A DNA stretch of 6,321 bases from Patescibacteria group bacterium (GCA_020428585.1 JAGQMP010000006.1:1-6321); one strand, 5' to 3'. Counted from the stretch's first letter, positions 1 to 5,338 are shown. Numbers and translations are program-made. Notes: generated from the letters alone by a model not told the origin.

Positions 1-24
1 GTCCTACCATTAGACGATCTGGCA
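1..24 (-). tRNA. tRNA 5' end, probably tRNA-Gln, cut by window edge
   Basis: Read on the minus strand from position 24, the sequence gives a seven-base acceptor strand (TGCCAGA, 24-18), the usual linker TC, and a D arm. In the D arm GTCT (15-12) pairs with GGAC (4-1) around the loop AATGGTA. The string ATCGTCTAATGGTAGGAC is very typical of bacterial glutamine tRNAs and resembles glutamate tRNAs. A U at position 1 favours glutamine, because tRNA-Gln usually has U1-A72 while tRNA-Glu starts with G. The anticodon lies outside the window, so the identity is an inference. No clear -10 box is visible just upstream, so the promoter may be weak, or the tRNA may be reached by read-through from dnaX. 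Confidence 0.65.
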
Positions 25-33
25 AACATCTAT

Positions 34-84
34 CGCCAGAACTCGTCTCATCTAGACGACCTGTCCGCCGTGGCAGATCTGGCA
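34..84 (-). other. tRNA-like inverted repeat upstream of the tRNA
   Basis: On the minus strand this 51-base stretch begins with the same nine bases (TGCCAGATC, 84-76) as the tRNA that follows. It ends with TCTGGCG (40-34), which can pair with its own first seven bases (one G-U pair). Inside is a perfect six-base-pair hairpin (43-48 with 54-59, five-base loop) and a weaker one (75-62). There is no T-loop consensus, no CCA and no recognisable anticodon arm, so it is not a working tRNA. It could be a decayed tRNA copy or a folded 5' leader: TCTGGCG can equally pair with the acceptor strand of the real tRNA. Only the base pairing is seen; any role is a guess. Confidence 0.3.
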
Positions 85-109
85 ATAACAAATCGCTACG
101 GTGTAGCGA
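84..109 (-). terminator. Probable intrinsic terminator after dnaX
   Basis: A perfect seven-base-pair hairpin (93-99 with 103-109, three-base loop) starts six bases beyond the dnaX stop codon. On the minus strand it is followed by the T-rich run TTTGTTATTG. The T tract is interrupted, so termination may be incomplete and some transcripts could continue into the tRNA. Confidence 0.6.
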
Positions 110-114
110 GATGT

Positions 115-1155
115 CTACTCATTATTACCAACCGATTTCAGAATTGCAAGCTCGATTGGGGTGTATTTTACAAAGGCGCTGTTCATCTGCCCATAGGCCG
201 CGAGGAGGGTTTCAAGGAGGCCAGAATGAATATTATTCTTTTCCTTGGCAATTCCCTCGAGAAAGATAAATTCGTCTTCACCCAAATCATCCTTTAATTT
301 AGCTGCGAGATCTTTTGAAAACCTGATGTGCAAAACATTCCTCACGCTGTGAGTCAGCATTTGCATAAAGACGTGGGCGTCGACGTTTGATTCTTCGGCC
401 CTTTTCAAGGTCGTGAGGGCCGCCCCCGCGTCCCCTTCATTAATGGCTGTAAGAATCCCGTGAATCACACCGGAAGCTGGCGCGCCGGTGACCAGTTCTG
501 CTTCATCGCGGGTGATGGCGTTATCCTTGCTGTAGGACATTAATTTTTGAAGGACTCCTTGCGTATCACGGAAGGATCCGTTCCCGAGCATCGCGATCAA
601 ATCCAGTGATCCTGCGTCGATGGTGTAGCCTTCTTTTTTCACCACGTTTTTAATCATGTCTTTCAAGATCGCGTAGGTTGGTGAGGCAAAGCTAAACGAT
701 TGACAGCGCGATACGACGGTCGGCAAGACTTTGTGAAGTTCGGTCGTCGCGAGGACAAAGACGACGTGTGACGGCGGTTCCTCGAGCGTCTTTAATAATG
801 CGTTGAAGGCTTCTTTCGTCAGCATGTGAACCTCGTCGATGATGTACATTTTTTTCTCGCTATCAAAAGGCAGCGAATTGACCCCGTCGCGCAGTTGCCT
901 GATATCATCAATACCGCGATTCGATGCCGCGTCGATTTCGATCACGTCGTTATCTGAACAACCAATCGCACGCGCAAAAATCCGGGCGACGGTAGTTTTA
1001 CCCGTACCCCGCGGACCTGAAAAGAGGTAGGCGTGGCCAACCTTGCCGGTATCAATCGAACCGCGAAGGACCTTGACGACTTGTTCCTGGCCGTAGACTT
1101 CATCCCAATTTTCAGGACGGTATTTTCGATACAAAACAGTGTGGGTGTCTGACAT
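115..1155 (-). CDS. dnaX: DNA polymerase III clamp-loader subunit DnaX, short gamma-like form
   Basis: AAA+ ATPase of the clamp loader, which loads the sliding clamp onto primed DNA in the replisome. The N-terminus LYRKYRPENWDEVYGQ is the DnaX signature. Walker A is GPRGTGKTT (residues 47-55), followed by EIDAASNRGIDDIR (73-86), Walker B IIDEVH (105-110), sensor 1 ATTELHK (136-142), the SRC arginine-finger motif (149-151) and sensor 2 GSFRD (193-197). Residues of about 220-340 fit the helical collar domain. At 346 residues it ends there and has none of the tau extension that binds polymerase and helicase. The four-cysteine zinc module normally found between Walker A and EIDAASN is absent: GCSDNDVIEID joins directly. 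The ATG at 1155 is chosen because the family N-terminus begins there and a -10 box sits six bases upstream. An in-frame ATG at 1242 would add 29 residues unlike the family. Stop is TAG. Confidence 0.93.
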   Translation of the reverse strand: MSDTHTVLYRKYRPENWDEVYGQEQVVKVLRGSIDTGKVGHAYLFSGPRGTGKTTVARIFARAIGCSDNDVIEIDAASNRGIDDIRQLRDGVNSLPFDSEKKMYIIDEVHMLTKEAFNALLKTLEEPPSHVVFVLATTELHKVLPTVVSRCQSFSFASPTYAILKDMIKNVVKKEGYTIDAGSLDLIAMLGNGSFRDTQGVLQKLMSYSKDNAITRDEAELVTGAPASGVIHGILTAINEGDAGAALTTLKRAEESNVDAHVFMQMLTHSVRNVLHIRFSKDLAAKLKDDLGEDEFIFLEGIAKEKNNIHSGLLETLLAAYGQMNSAFVKYTPIELAILKSVGNNE

Positions 1156-1161
1156 GGACAC

Positions 1162-1191
1162 AGTATACACGAAGGGGTCACGTTGTCGGAA
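1162..1191 (-). promoter_or_regulatory. dnaX promoter, probably giving a leaderless mRNA
   Basis: On the minus strand TATACT (1167-1162) is a good -10 box. It is followed by six bases and then the dnaX ATG, so transcription would start at or next to the start codon. A weak -35 match, TTCCGA (1191-1186), lies 18 bases upstream and overlaps the -35 box of the divergent small-gene promoter. There is no Shine-Dalgarno sequence before the ATG, which fits leaderless translation. Confidence 0.55.
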
Positions 1192-1212
1192 CCAAGCCTG
1201 ATGTTGTACAAT
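1183..1212 (+). promoter_or_regulatory. Promoter of the 67-codon small gene
   Basis: TTGTCG (1183-1188) and TACAAT (1207-1212) are separated by 18 bases, a reasonable sigma-70-type promoter. Transcription would begin near 1219, giving a leader of about 12 bases before the ATG at 1231. The -35 box overlaps that of the dnaX promoter on the other strand by three bases, so the two promoters may compete for polymerase. Confidence 0.5.
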
Positions 1213-1230
1213 AAGAAAAAATTTATAGTC

Positions 1231-1434
1231 ATGCCAGGACACCGTACAGAAATTAGATTAACGGAAGAGATGATTATCTTTAACAACACCATCCCCTCAC
1301 ACACTGCTCTCGTCGTATTCAATCACGGCGAGAATACGAAAATTCATTACAAACAAGATGGAAAGGTTACAAGAATAATTTTACCCATTCCAAGAGAACA
1401 AGTTGAAAAAATTTTAGCTAAAAAGTCTGCCTAG
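1231..1434 (+). CDS. Small protein of unknown function (67 residues)
   Basis: I do not recognise this protein. It is charged and looks soluble: residues 4-18 and 25-52 suggest beta strands (for example ALVVF, TKIHY, TRIILPI), and 54-65 (REQVEKILAKKS) suggests a helix. No signal peptide, membrane segment or metal motif is visible. Support for a real gene comes from context: it fills the gap between dnaX and dus, has its own promoter, and its TAG stop (1432-1434) falls in the loop of a strong terminator. The frame is open from a TTG at 1183, with ATGs at 1201 and 1231. I chose 1231 because the other two lie upstream of, or within, the promoter. No Shine-Dalgarno site is visible. Confidence 0.6.
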   Translation: MPGHRTEIRLTEEMIIFNNTIPSHTALVVFNHGENTKIHYKQDGKVTRIILPIPREQVEKILAKKSA

Positions 1435-1445
1435 AGCAGACTTTT
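1421..1445. terminator. Two-way terminator shared by the small gene and dus
   Basis: A perfect ten-base-pair inverted repeat (1421-1430 with 1436-1445) surrounds the five-base loop ctaga. It has a GC-rich core, an A run on one side and a T run on the other, so it acts as an intrinsic terminator in both directions. The small-gene stop codon is in the loop, and the dus stop codon (1446-1444) overlaps the far arm by two bases. Confidence 0.9.
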
Positions 1446-2451
1446 AACATGGTAGTTTCAGATGAGCGATATTTCTATGCGTGTTCAAGAAATCCTGAAC
1501 ATGTGATTCAATCTCTTCATAAGTATTTGATTCCATACATTTCATACGCAATTCTTTCGCACCATCGAACCCAGCGACATAGGCCTTGTAGTGTTTCTTC
1601 ATCACGGCAAAGTTTTTATCTTGGGACAGCTCATCAATAAACACGCGTGTGTGTTCCAGCATCACCTCTAATTTTTCTTTGACAGTGACCTCGGTCTTTT
1701 CAGTATCAAAGATCCATGGATTTCCAAAAATCGCGCGAGCAATCATAGCTCCATCAGTCCCATGACGCTGGCAGTAGTCTTTACCCTGGGCGACTGATTG
1801 TACATCTCCGTTCCCGATGAATTTCGTTGGTTTACCGCTGGCTTTAACGATTTCGGCAGCGCGGGCGATCCAATCCCAGTTCGCGGGGATCTTGCTCATG
1901 ACCTTGCGGGTGCGGCCGTGCAAAATAATCGCTGCAACATCACAATCAAGAATCGCAGGTATCCAGGTTTCAATTTCGTTCTGTGACCAGCCGACGCGGG
2001 TTTTCACCGACACCGGCAAATCACCCGCCCCACGTTTCGCAGCCGCAATAATGTCAGGTAACAATTCCGGGGTTTTAATCATGCCGCAACCGGCACCTTG
2101 TTTACAGACGTTTTTATCTGGACAGCCCATATTAAGATCAACACCATCAAAACCAAGCTCCCGACATAACCTGGCGGCCACCTCGACGTTCGCTGGTTTG
2201 TTTGAAAAAATTTGTGCAACGATGGGACGTTCGGCCTCGCTGTAGCGAAAATTATGCATCAGTTTTTTCTTTCCCTCGGGATGCGCTAATCCATCACAGG
2301 CCACGAATTCCGTATAGAACACATCAGGCCCGCCACCTGGTTGTCCAGTGCGAGAATATTTTGCGATAATTTTACGGTAGGCATTATCGGTAACGTCCGC
2401 CATAGGTGCAAGCACGATAAAATCATCTGGTAAATCAGCCCAAAATCCCAT
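1444..2451 (-). CDS. dus: tRNA-dihydrouridine synthase (Dus family)
   Basis: FMN-dependent enzyme that reduces specific uridines in tRNA to dihydrouridine using NADPH. The TIM-barrel landmarks are in order: APMADVTD (residues 15-22, flavin binding), FYTEFVACDGL (45-55), DLNMGCP (105-111) with the GCP cysteine at 110 where the catalytic proton donor lies, GAGCGM (119-124), SVKTRVGW (148-155), LHGRT (177-181), GNGDV (213-217) and ARAIFGNPW (238-246) for phosphate binding. The C-terminal helical tRNA-binding domain follows from about 255. At 335 residues it has the family length. The ATG at 2451 is preferred because MGFWADLP matches how such proteins begin. An upstream in-frame ATG at 2523 would add 24 residues (359 in total) and overlap the preceding gene by 44 bases. 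Probably co-transcribed with the ftsQ-like gene 28 bases upstream. The tRNA position modified cannot be read from sequence alone. Confidence 0.93.
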   Translation of the reverse strand: MGFWADLPDDFIVLAPMADVTDNAYRKIIAKYSRTGQPGGGPDVFYTEFVACDGLAHPEGKKKLMHNFRYSEAERPIVAQIFSNKPANVEVAARLCRELGFDGVDLNMGCPDKNVCKQGAGCGMIKTPELLPDIIAAAKRGAGDLPVSVKTRVGWSQNEIETWIPAILDCDVAAIILHGRTRKVMSKIPANWDWIARAAEIVKASGKPTKFIGNGDVQSVAQGKDYCQRHGTDGAMIARAIFGNPWIFDTEKTEVTVKEKLEVMLEHTRVFIDELSQDKNFAVMKKHYKAYVAGFDGAKELRMKCMESNTYEEIESHVQDFLNTHRNIAHLKLPC

Positions 2452-2479
2452 GACCAAAGGACCTGTTTCGGTGGCTGGT

Positions 2480-3427
2480 TTATTCTTCGATAGAATCTTC
2501 TTCAGTTGTTTGATCAGGTTCATCAGAGGTGATTCTGGATGATGGTGGTACAAAGGTATAGAACGCACGACCATCAAAACGTACATCAATCGATTCTAAC
2601 CAGCTGGGTGTCGATGTAAAGGTATCGTCGAATTCAGGAAAATCAAACACTACGCCTACATTCCGCAAAATAGTTTCGTAATCGTCGCCCTGATGATAGA
2701 TGATCACGGGTTCGACATCTTGGTAGGGATAATTCAAGACGCGCGATAGAACAAGATACACATCACCAAAGGCATCAATATGTACAGATTTCACCACTAC
2801 TGGATACGATGATTCAAGATCACTCAAAAACGTAAAGAATTCGTCAAAATCCGGTACCTGCGTGACTCGCTGTCCAACCAGATTCGATACCTCACCTTCT
2901 TCATCAGCGACTAAAACTGGATCAAAATACACCTTGAGATACACACTACCTGAAAAGTACGGAGCGCGGGCATACAATAATCCCATGGTATCAGCAAAAT
3001 AGCAGACTTCTTCAAAAATGTGTTCATAATCTTGATCAACACACCACAGGGAATGGGCTGATCGTTCGCCTAAAGACACCACAATACGATCGCCACCATC
3101 AATATGAACGTCGATGTCTTCGATGCGGGGAAAGGCGTCGGTTAATCGGTGTTTAATGGCACCGGTCGAAAGGACGAGGACATTCCGCCGCGGCAAGACC
3201 CACAACAAGTGGCCATCCAAATATTCATCAACCACCATTCTGACGTCATCCTCGATCAAGGTTTTCTGACCAACCAAATCAACACCTTCGACCGATAGGA
3301 CCTTGGCACGTGAGATGAAAATAATAGACGCCAGAATCGCCAAACCCGCAATTGAAACAATTACGAGGCGTTTAATCCTGCGACGTCGCTCTATTTTCGG
3401 ATTTCGTTGTACGGGACGAGTCTTCAC
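2480..3427 (-). CDS. ftsQ: FtsQ/DivIB-like cell-division membrane protein
   Basis: Probable divisome protein, one membrane span with the bulk outside the cytoplasm, which in known bacteria works with FtsB and FtsL to control septal wall synthesis. A basic cytoplasmic start (residues 1-20, with RRRRIKR) is followed by one transmembrane helix (about 21-39), then a POTRA-like domain (about 42-119) beginning VLSVEGVDLVG and containing the FPRIEDIDVHI strand-helix pattern. The usual ER.A..LWC turn (121-129) leads into the beta domain, with CYFADTMGLLY (142-152). The C-terminus ends in a variable acidic tail rich in D and E. At 315 residues the length fits. Start is GTG at 3427, seven bases after a -10 box; stop is TAA. 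It is not next to mur, ddl or ftsA genes as in many bacteria, but precedes dus. A different POTRA protein is possible but less likely. Confidence 0.78.
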   Translation of the reverse strand: MKTRPVQRNPKIERRRRIKRLVIVSIAGLAILASIIFISRAKVLSVEGVDLVGQKTLIEDDVRMVVDEYLDGHLLWVLPRRNVLVLSTGAIKHRLTDAFPRIEDIDVHIDGGDRIVVSLGERSAHSLWCVDQDYEHIFEEVCYFADTMGLLYARAPYFSGSVYLKVYFDPVLVADEEGEVSNLVGQRVTQVPDFDEFFTFLSDLESSYPVVVKSVHIDAFGDVYLVLSRVLNYPYQDVEPVIIYHQGDDYETILRNVGVVFDFPEFDDTFTSTPSWLESIDVRFDGRAFYTFVPPSSRITSDEPDQTTEEDSIEE

Positions 3428-3434
3428 GGGTTCT

Positions 3435-3440
3435 ATTGTA
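3435..3440 (-). promoter_or_regulatory. -10 box of the ftsQ-dus operon, leaderless spacing
   Basis: TACAAT on the minus strand ends seven bases before the GTG start codon, so the transcript would begin at or very near the GTG. No good -35 box is present 16-18 bases further upstream, where the sequence is AT-rich. No Shine-Dalgarno site is seen. Confidence 0.45.
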
Positions 3441-3464
3441 CGTTAATTAAGCTCATCATAAAAT

Positions 3465-3492
3465 TTGACAAAGATATTAAAAAACTTATTAT
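3465..3492 (+). promoter_or_regulatory. Strong promoter of the 42-codon small gene
   Basis: A perfect -35 box TTGACA (3465-3470) and a five-of-six -10 box TATTAT (3487-3492) are separated by 16 bases in an AT-rich stretch. Transcription would start near 3499, giving a leader of about 26 bases before the ATG at 3525. It is divergent from the ftsQ -10 box. Confidence 0.6.
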
Positions 3493-3524
3493 TTTAAACG
3501 AAATTAAAACTAATAAATAAAAAG

Positions 3525-3653
3525 ATGAAAAATTTTTTAAAAATTAGAATCAAAGGATTCTTCGGTAAACAATTACGTTCGGGTATAATTGAGGTAACCA
3601 ACCCAGAAATTCCACCTGTACTTTTAGAGAAAAATATTGAAAAACGGCATTAA
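3525..3653 (+). CDS. Very small protein of unknown function (42 residues)
   Basis: Not recognised. The peptide begins MKNFLKIRIKGFFGK, basic and amphipathic, then continues RSGIIEVTNPEIPPVLLEKN and ends with a charged tail, EKRH. There is no cysteine pair and no full-length membrane helix. The case for a gene rests on its own near-consensus promoter, an uninterrupted frame filling the otherwise empty ftsQ-serS gap, and a TAA stop (3651-3653) inside the loop of the downstream terminator, the same layout as the 67-codon gene between dnaX and dus. No Shine-Dalgarno site is seen. The alternative is a short noncoding RNA with a chance open frame. Confidence 0.5.
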   Translation: MKNFLKIRIKGFFGKQLRSGIIEVTNPEIPPVLLEKNIEKRH

Positions 3654-3663
3654 GCCGTTTTTT
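3640..3663. terminator. Two-way terminator between the 42-codon gene and serS
   Basis: A perfect nine-base-pair inverted repeat (3640-3648 with 3654-3662) with loop attaa, flanked by an A run and a T run. On the plus strand it ends the 42-codon gene, whose stop codon lies in the loop. On the minus strand it starts at the serS stop codon and ends that transcript. Confidence 0.9.
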
Positions 3664-4927
3664 ATTTCCCTATTTTTTCCTGCCCTCCCATGTACGGTCG
3701 CAGGGCTTCTGGGATCATTACCTCGCCATCAGCGGTTTGGAAATTCTCGATCAATGACACCAGGATACGCGGAGTTGGGATAGCGGTACAGTTTAATGAA
3801 TGAGCGAATCGCATCTTCCCTTCACTGTCTTTGTAACGAATGTTGAATCGCCGGGTCTGAAAATCGTGGAAATACGATGCTGATGAAATCTCGCGGTAGG
3901 TTCCTTCGCCCGGTACCCACAATTCAATATCGTATTTTTTCACCTGGCCTTGGCCGAGGTCGCCTCCACAGTTCAGAACCGTACGGTAAGGAATACCCAA
4001 CGATTCAATGAATTCTTCGGTGTTGCGGTTAATCCATTCGTGGTATTCGACTGATTGTTCGTGCGAGGCCTCACACAAAACCACCTGTTCCCATTTGTAA
4101 AATTCGTGAACACGGATGAGACCCTTGGTGTCTTTACCGTGGCTGCCTGCCTCGCGGCGATAACAGGGAGAAAACGCCAAATATTTAACCGGAAACTCTG
4201 CCTCGTCGAGCACCTCGCCACTGTGGTAGCCCATCACTGGCACCTCGGCCGTACCTGCGAGGTAATCCTTATCCTGGGTCATGTAGACGTCTTCGGCATC
4301 GTTCGGTAGGTGTCCGGTACCGTAGAGATTTTCTTCACGCACGATGGCCGGCGGCATCATTGGGTTGAATCCTTTTTGAGAGAAAAATTCCAGCGCATAC
4401 TGCCAAATGGCAAATGATAATTTCACCGCGTCACCTGTCAGGTAGTAACCACGAAATCCGTGCACCTTTGATCCACGTTCAAAATCAACCAACCCAAGGT
4501 CCTGCATGATGGTGATGTGATCTTTTGATTCAAAAGGAAAGACCGTCTGATTACCCCAGGTTTTCACCTCGACATTATCTTGATCGCTCTCGCCATCAGG
4601 AACGGTCACGTCAGGGACATTCGGAATCTGTAACATCAGATCCTGCCATTTCTGGTTAACCTTTTTGTGTTCTGATTCTTTTGATTGAAGGCTTTCTTTC
4701 AAGGCGCGCATCGCGATAATGGCGTTCTCGCGTTCATCACCCTCGAGGTTTTTCACCTTGTCTGATTGCGCATTCTGTTCGGCGCGCAAGGCTTCAATCT
4801 CGCGCAAGAGGTCGAGCCGGTCGTTGTCGAGCGCGACCAATTTATCAACGTCGACGGTGATGTGTTTCTTGATCGCGGCTTGTTTTACAATATCGCGGTT
4901 ATCTCGGATGAATTTAATATCTAGCAT
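3662..4927 (-). CDS. serS: Seryl-tRNA synthetase
   Basis: Class II aminoacyl-tRNA synthetase that charges tRNA-Ser with serine in the cytoplasm. The protein has the usual two parts. Residues 1-105 form the N-terminal helical arm, with a long coiled coil (about 28-98) that contacts the long variable arm of tRNA-Ser. The catalytic core holds motif 1 (around FNPMMPPAIV, 187-196), the serine-binding TAEVP (226-230), motif 2 SPCYRREAGSHGKDTKGLIRV (253-273) running into HEFYKWEQV (274-282), and motif 3 LNCTAIPTPRILVSLIEN (378-395) with the ATP-binding arginine at 387. It ends IPEALRPYMGG as expected. At 421 residues it is full length. ATG at 4927 begins the canonical MLDIKFIRDN; a -10 box lies eight bases upstream. 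It is a single-gene transcript. The motif 3 variant TAIPTPR, instead of the common GLAVGR, occurs in several lineages and does not suggest inactivity. Confidence 0.97.
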   Translation of the reverse strand: MLDIKFIRDNRDIVKQAAIKKHITVDVDKLVALDNDRLDLLREIEALRAEQNAQSDKVKNLEGDERENAIIAMRALKESLQSKESEHKKVNQKWQDLMLQIPNVPDVTVPDGESDQDNVEVKTWGNQTVFPFESKDHITIMQDLGLVDFERGSKVHGFRGYYLTGDAVKLSFAIWQYALEFFSQKGFNPMMPPAIVREENLYGTGHLPNDAEDVYMTQDKDYLAGTAEVPVMGYHSGEVLDEAEFPVKYLAFSPCYRREAGSHGKDTKGLIRVHEFYKWEQVVLCEASHEQSVEYHEWINRNTEEFIESLGIPYRTVLNCGGDLGQGQVKKYDIELWVPGEGTYREISSASYFHDFQTRRFNIRYKDSEGKMRFAHSLNCTAIPTPRILVSLIENFQTADGEVMIPEALRPYMGGQEKIGK

Positions 4928-4935
4928 GATTGAAG

Positions 4936-4962
4936 TTTATAGTTGTTGGGTATGAGTTGCAA
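4936..4962 (-). promoter_or_regulatory. serS promoter, leaderless spacing
   Basis: On the minus strand TATAAA (4941-4936) lies eight bases before the serS ATG. TTGCAA (4962-4957) is a possible -35 box, but the spacer is only 15 bases, so the -35 match is weak. No Shine-Dalgarno site separates the -10 box from the ATG, so the mRNA is probably leaderless or nearly so. Confidence 0.45.
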
Positions 4963-4971
4963 GGTAAAAGG

Positions 4972-4980
4972 TTATCCACA
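4972..4980 (+). promoter_or_regulatory. Perfect DnaA box (TTATCCACA)
   Basis: The nine bases match the high-affinity DnaA binding site exactly. The box lies between the serS promoter and the -35 box of the noncoding RNA promoter (18 bases before TTGACA). Only one such box is seen in the gap, so this is not evidence for a replication origin. It could serve as a DnaA-controlled regulatory site, or be chance. Confidence 0.45.
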
Positions 4981-4997
4981 GATCTCGATGAGGTAAC

Positions 4998-5026
4998 TTG
5001 ACATAACAGAATATATATAATAATAT
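4998..5026 (+). promoter_or_regulatory. Strong promoter of the structured RNA
   Basis: A perfect -35 box TTGACA (4998-5003), a spacer of exactly 17 bases and the -10 box TAATAT (5021-5026). A TATAAT at 5016-5021 also exists, but only 12 bases after the -35. Expected transcription start is around 5031-5034. This is one of the best promoters in the window. Confidence 0.75.
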
Positions 5027-5030
5027 GCTG

Positions 5031-5330
5031 ATACAACCTGGCACAAGCAACGCCAGGAAAATAGGAAGGGGCAAGCCGAAATTACCCTTTCCAAAACCCG
5101 ACGGTGGCGAACCCTTGTAAAAGCGCATTGTACGGTAGCGCCGTCTGGATTTTACTCTCTTTTTCTCTCCAGCAAATCACTACGGATAACTGGAGAAAAA
5201 AGAGTTCATCGATGAAACCGGTTGATAGCAGGCCAATTAAGATACATTTGGAAGCTGTTGCCGGTTGAAAAAAACAACTCCGAGGAGTTGACGATATATA
5301 CCCGCCTTCAAGAGGAGGCGGTTTTTTTTT
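5031..5330 (+). ncRNA. Structured noncoding RNA of about 300 bases, family not recognised
   Basis: The gap between serS and dprA has no convincing protein gene but has a strong promoter at one end and a strong terminator at the other. The sequence between folds by eye into consecutive stems: 5037-5042 with 5052-5057; 5064-5071 with 5085-5092 (one G-U); 5100-5106 with 5139-5145 (one G-U), enclosing about 30 bases; a long stem 5157-5172 with 5190-5204 (15 pairs, one bulged base, 17-base loop); an extended arm 5216-5221 with 5261-5266 containing inner pairs 5226-5231 with 5255-5260 and 5233-5236 with 5248-5251; and 5275-5280 with 5285-5290. I looked for conserved elements of RNase P RNA, tmRNA, SRP RNA and 6S RNA and found none. 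It may be a free-standing RNA or a long regulated leader of dprA. Exact ends are estimates. Confidence 0.65.
5302..5330 (+). terminator. Strong intrinsic terminator ending the structured RNA
   Basis: An eight-base-pair GC-rich stem (5302-5309 with 5314-5321, one G-U pair) with a four-base loop AAGA, followed by nine T residues. The end of the T run is 15 bases before the dprA start codon, so transcripts from upstream would mostly stop before dprA. Confidence 0.92.
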
Positions 5331-5338
5331 GTTACAAT
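5330..5338 (+). promoter_or_regulatory. dprA extended -10 promoter, leaderless spacing
   Basis: TGT-TACAAT (5330-5338) is an extended -10 element directly after the terminator T run. The -10 box ends seven bases before the dprA ATG, so transcription would start at or near the ATG. No -35 box is visible; that region is occupied by the terminator hairpin. A five-base inverted repeat (GTTAC at 5331-5335, GTAAC at 5340-5344) overlaps the box. Confidence 0.5.

Noticed and set aside
70..297. Plus-strand open frame of 75 codons
   Set aside because: It lies across the dnaX terminator and antisense to the dnaX 3' end, with no promoter and no family resemblance. It is a shadow frame.
942..1322. Minus-strand open frame of 126 codons
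   Set aside because: It overlaps the dnaX 5' half in another frame, and its upstream part runs antisense through the small gene and across both promoters.
1817..2245. Plus-strand open frame of 142 codons inside dus
   Set aside because: It is fully antisense to highly conserved Dus motifs, with no promoter or independent signal.
4937..5128. Minus-strand open frame with a hydrophobic stretch (63 codons)
   Set aside because: It runs through the serS promoter and the promoter and first hairpins of the structured RNA. The hydrophobic run comes from the AT-rich promoter read backwards.
5205..5220. Hammerhead-like string and a 12-base palindrome (TTCATCGATGAA)
   Set aside because: GATGAAAC recalls part of a hammerhead core, but the required CTGATGA and a cleavage-site stem are not placed correctly. 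The palindrome is short and most likely chance.
5031..5330. RNase P RNA, tmRNA, SRP RNA or 6S RNA
   Set aside because: I found no GAGGAAAGTCC-like core or ACAGAAA element, no tRNA-like ends with a T arm and CCA, no GGAAGGAAGCAG-type SRP loop, and not the single long rod with central bubble of 6S RNA. Only a covariance-model search would settle this.
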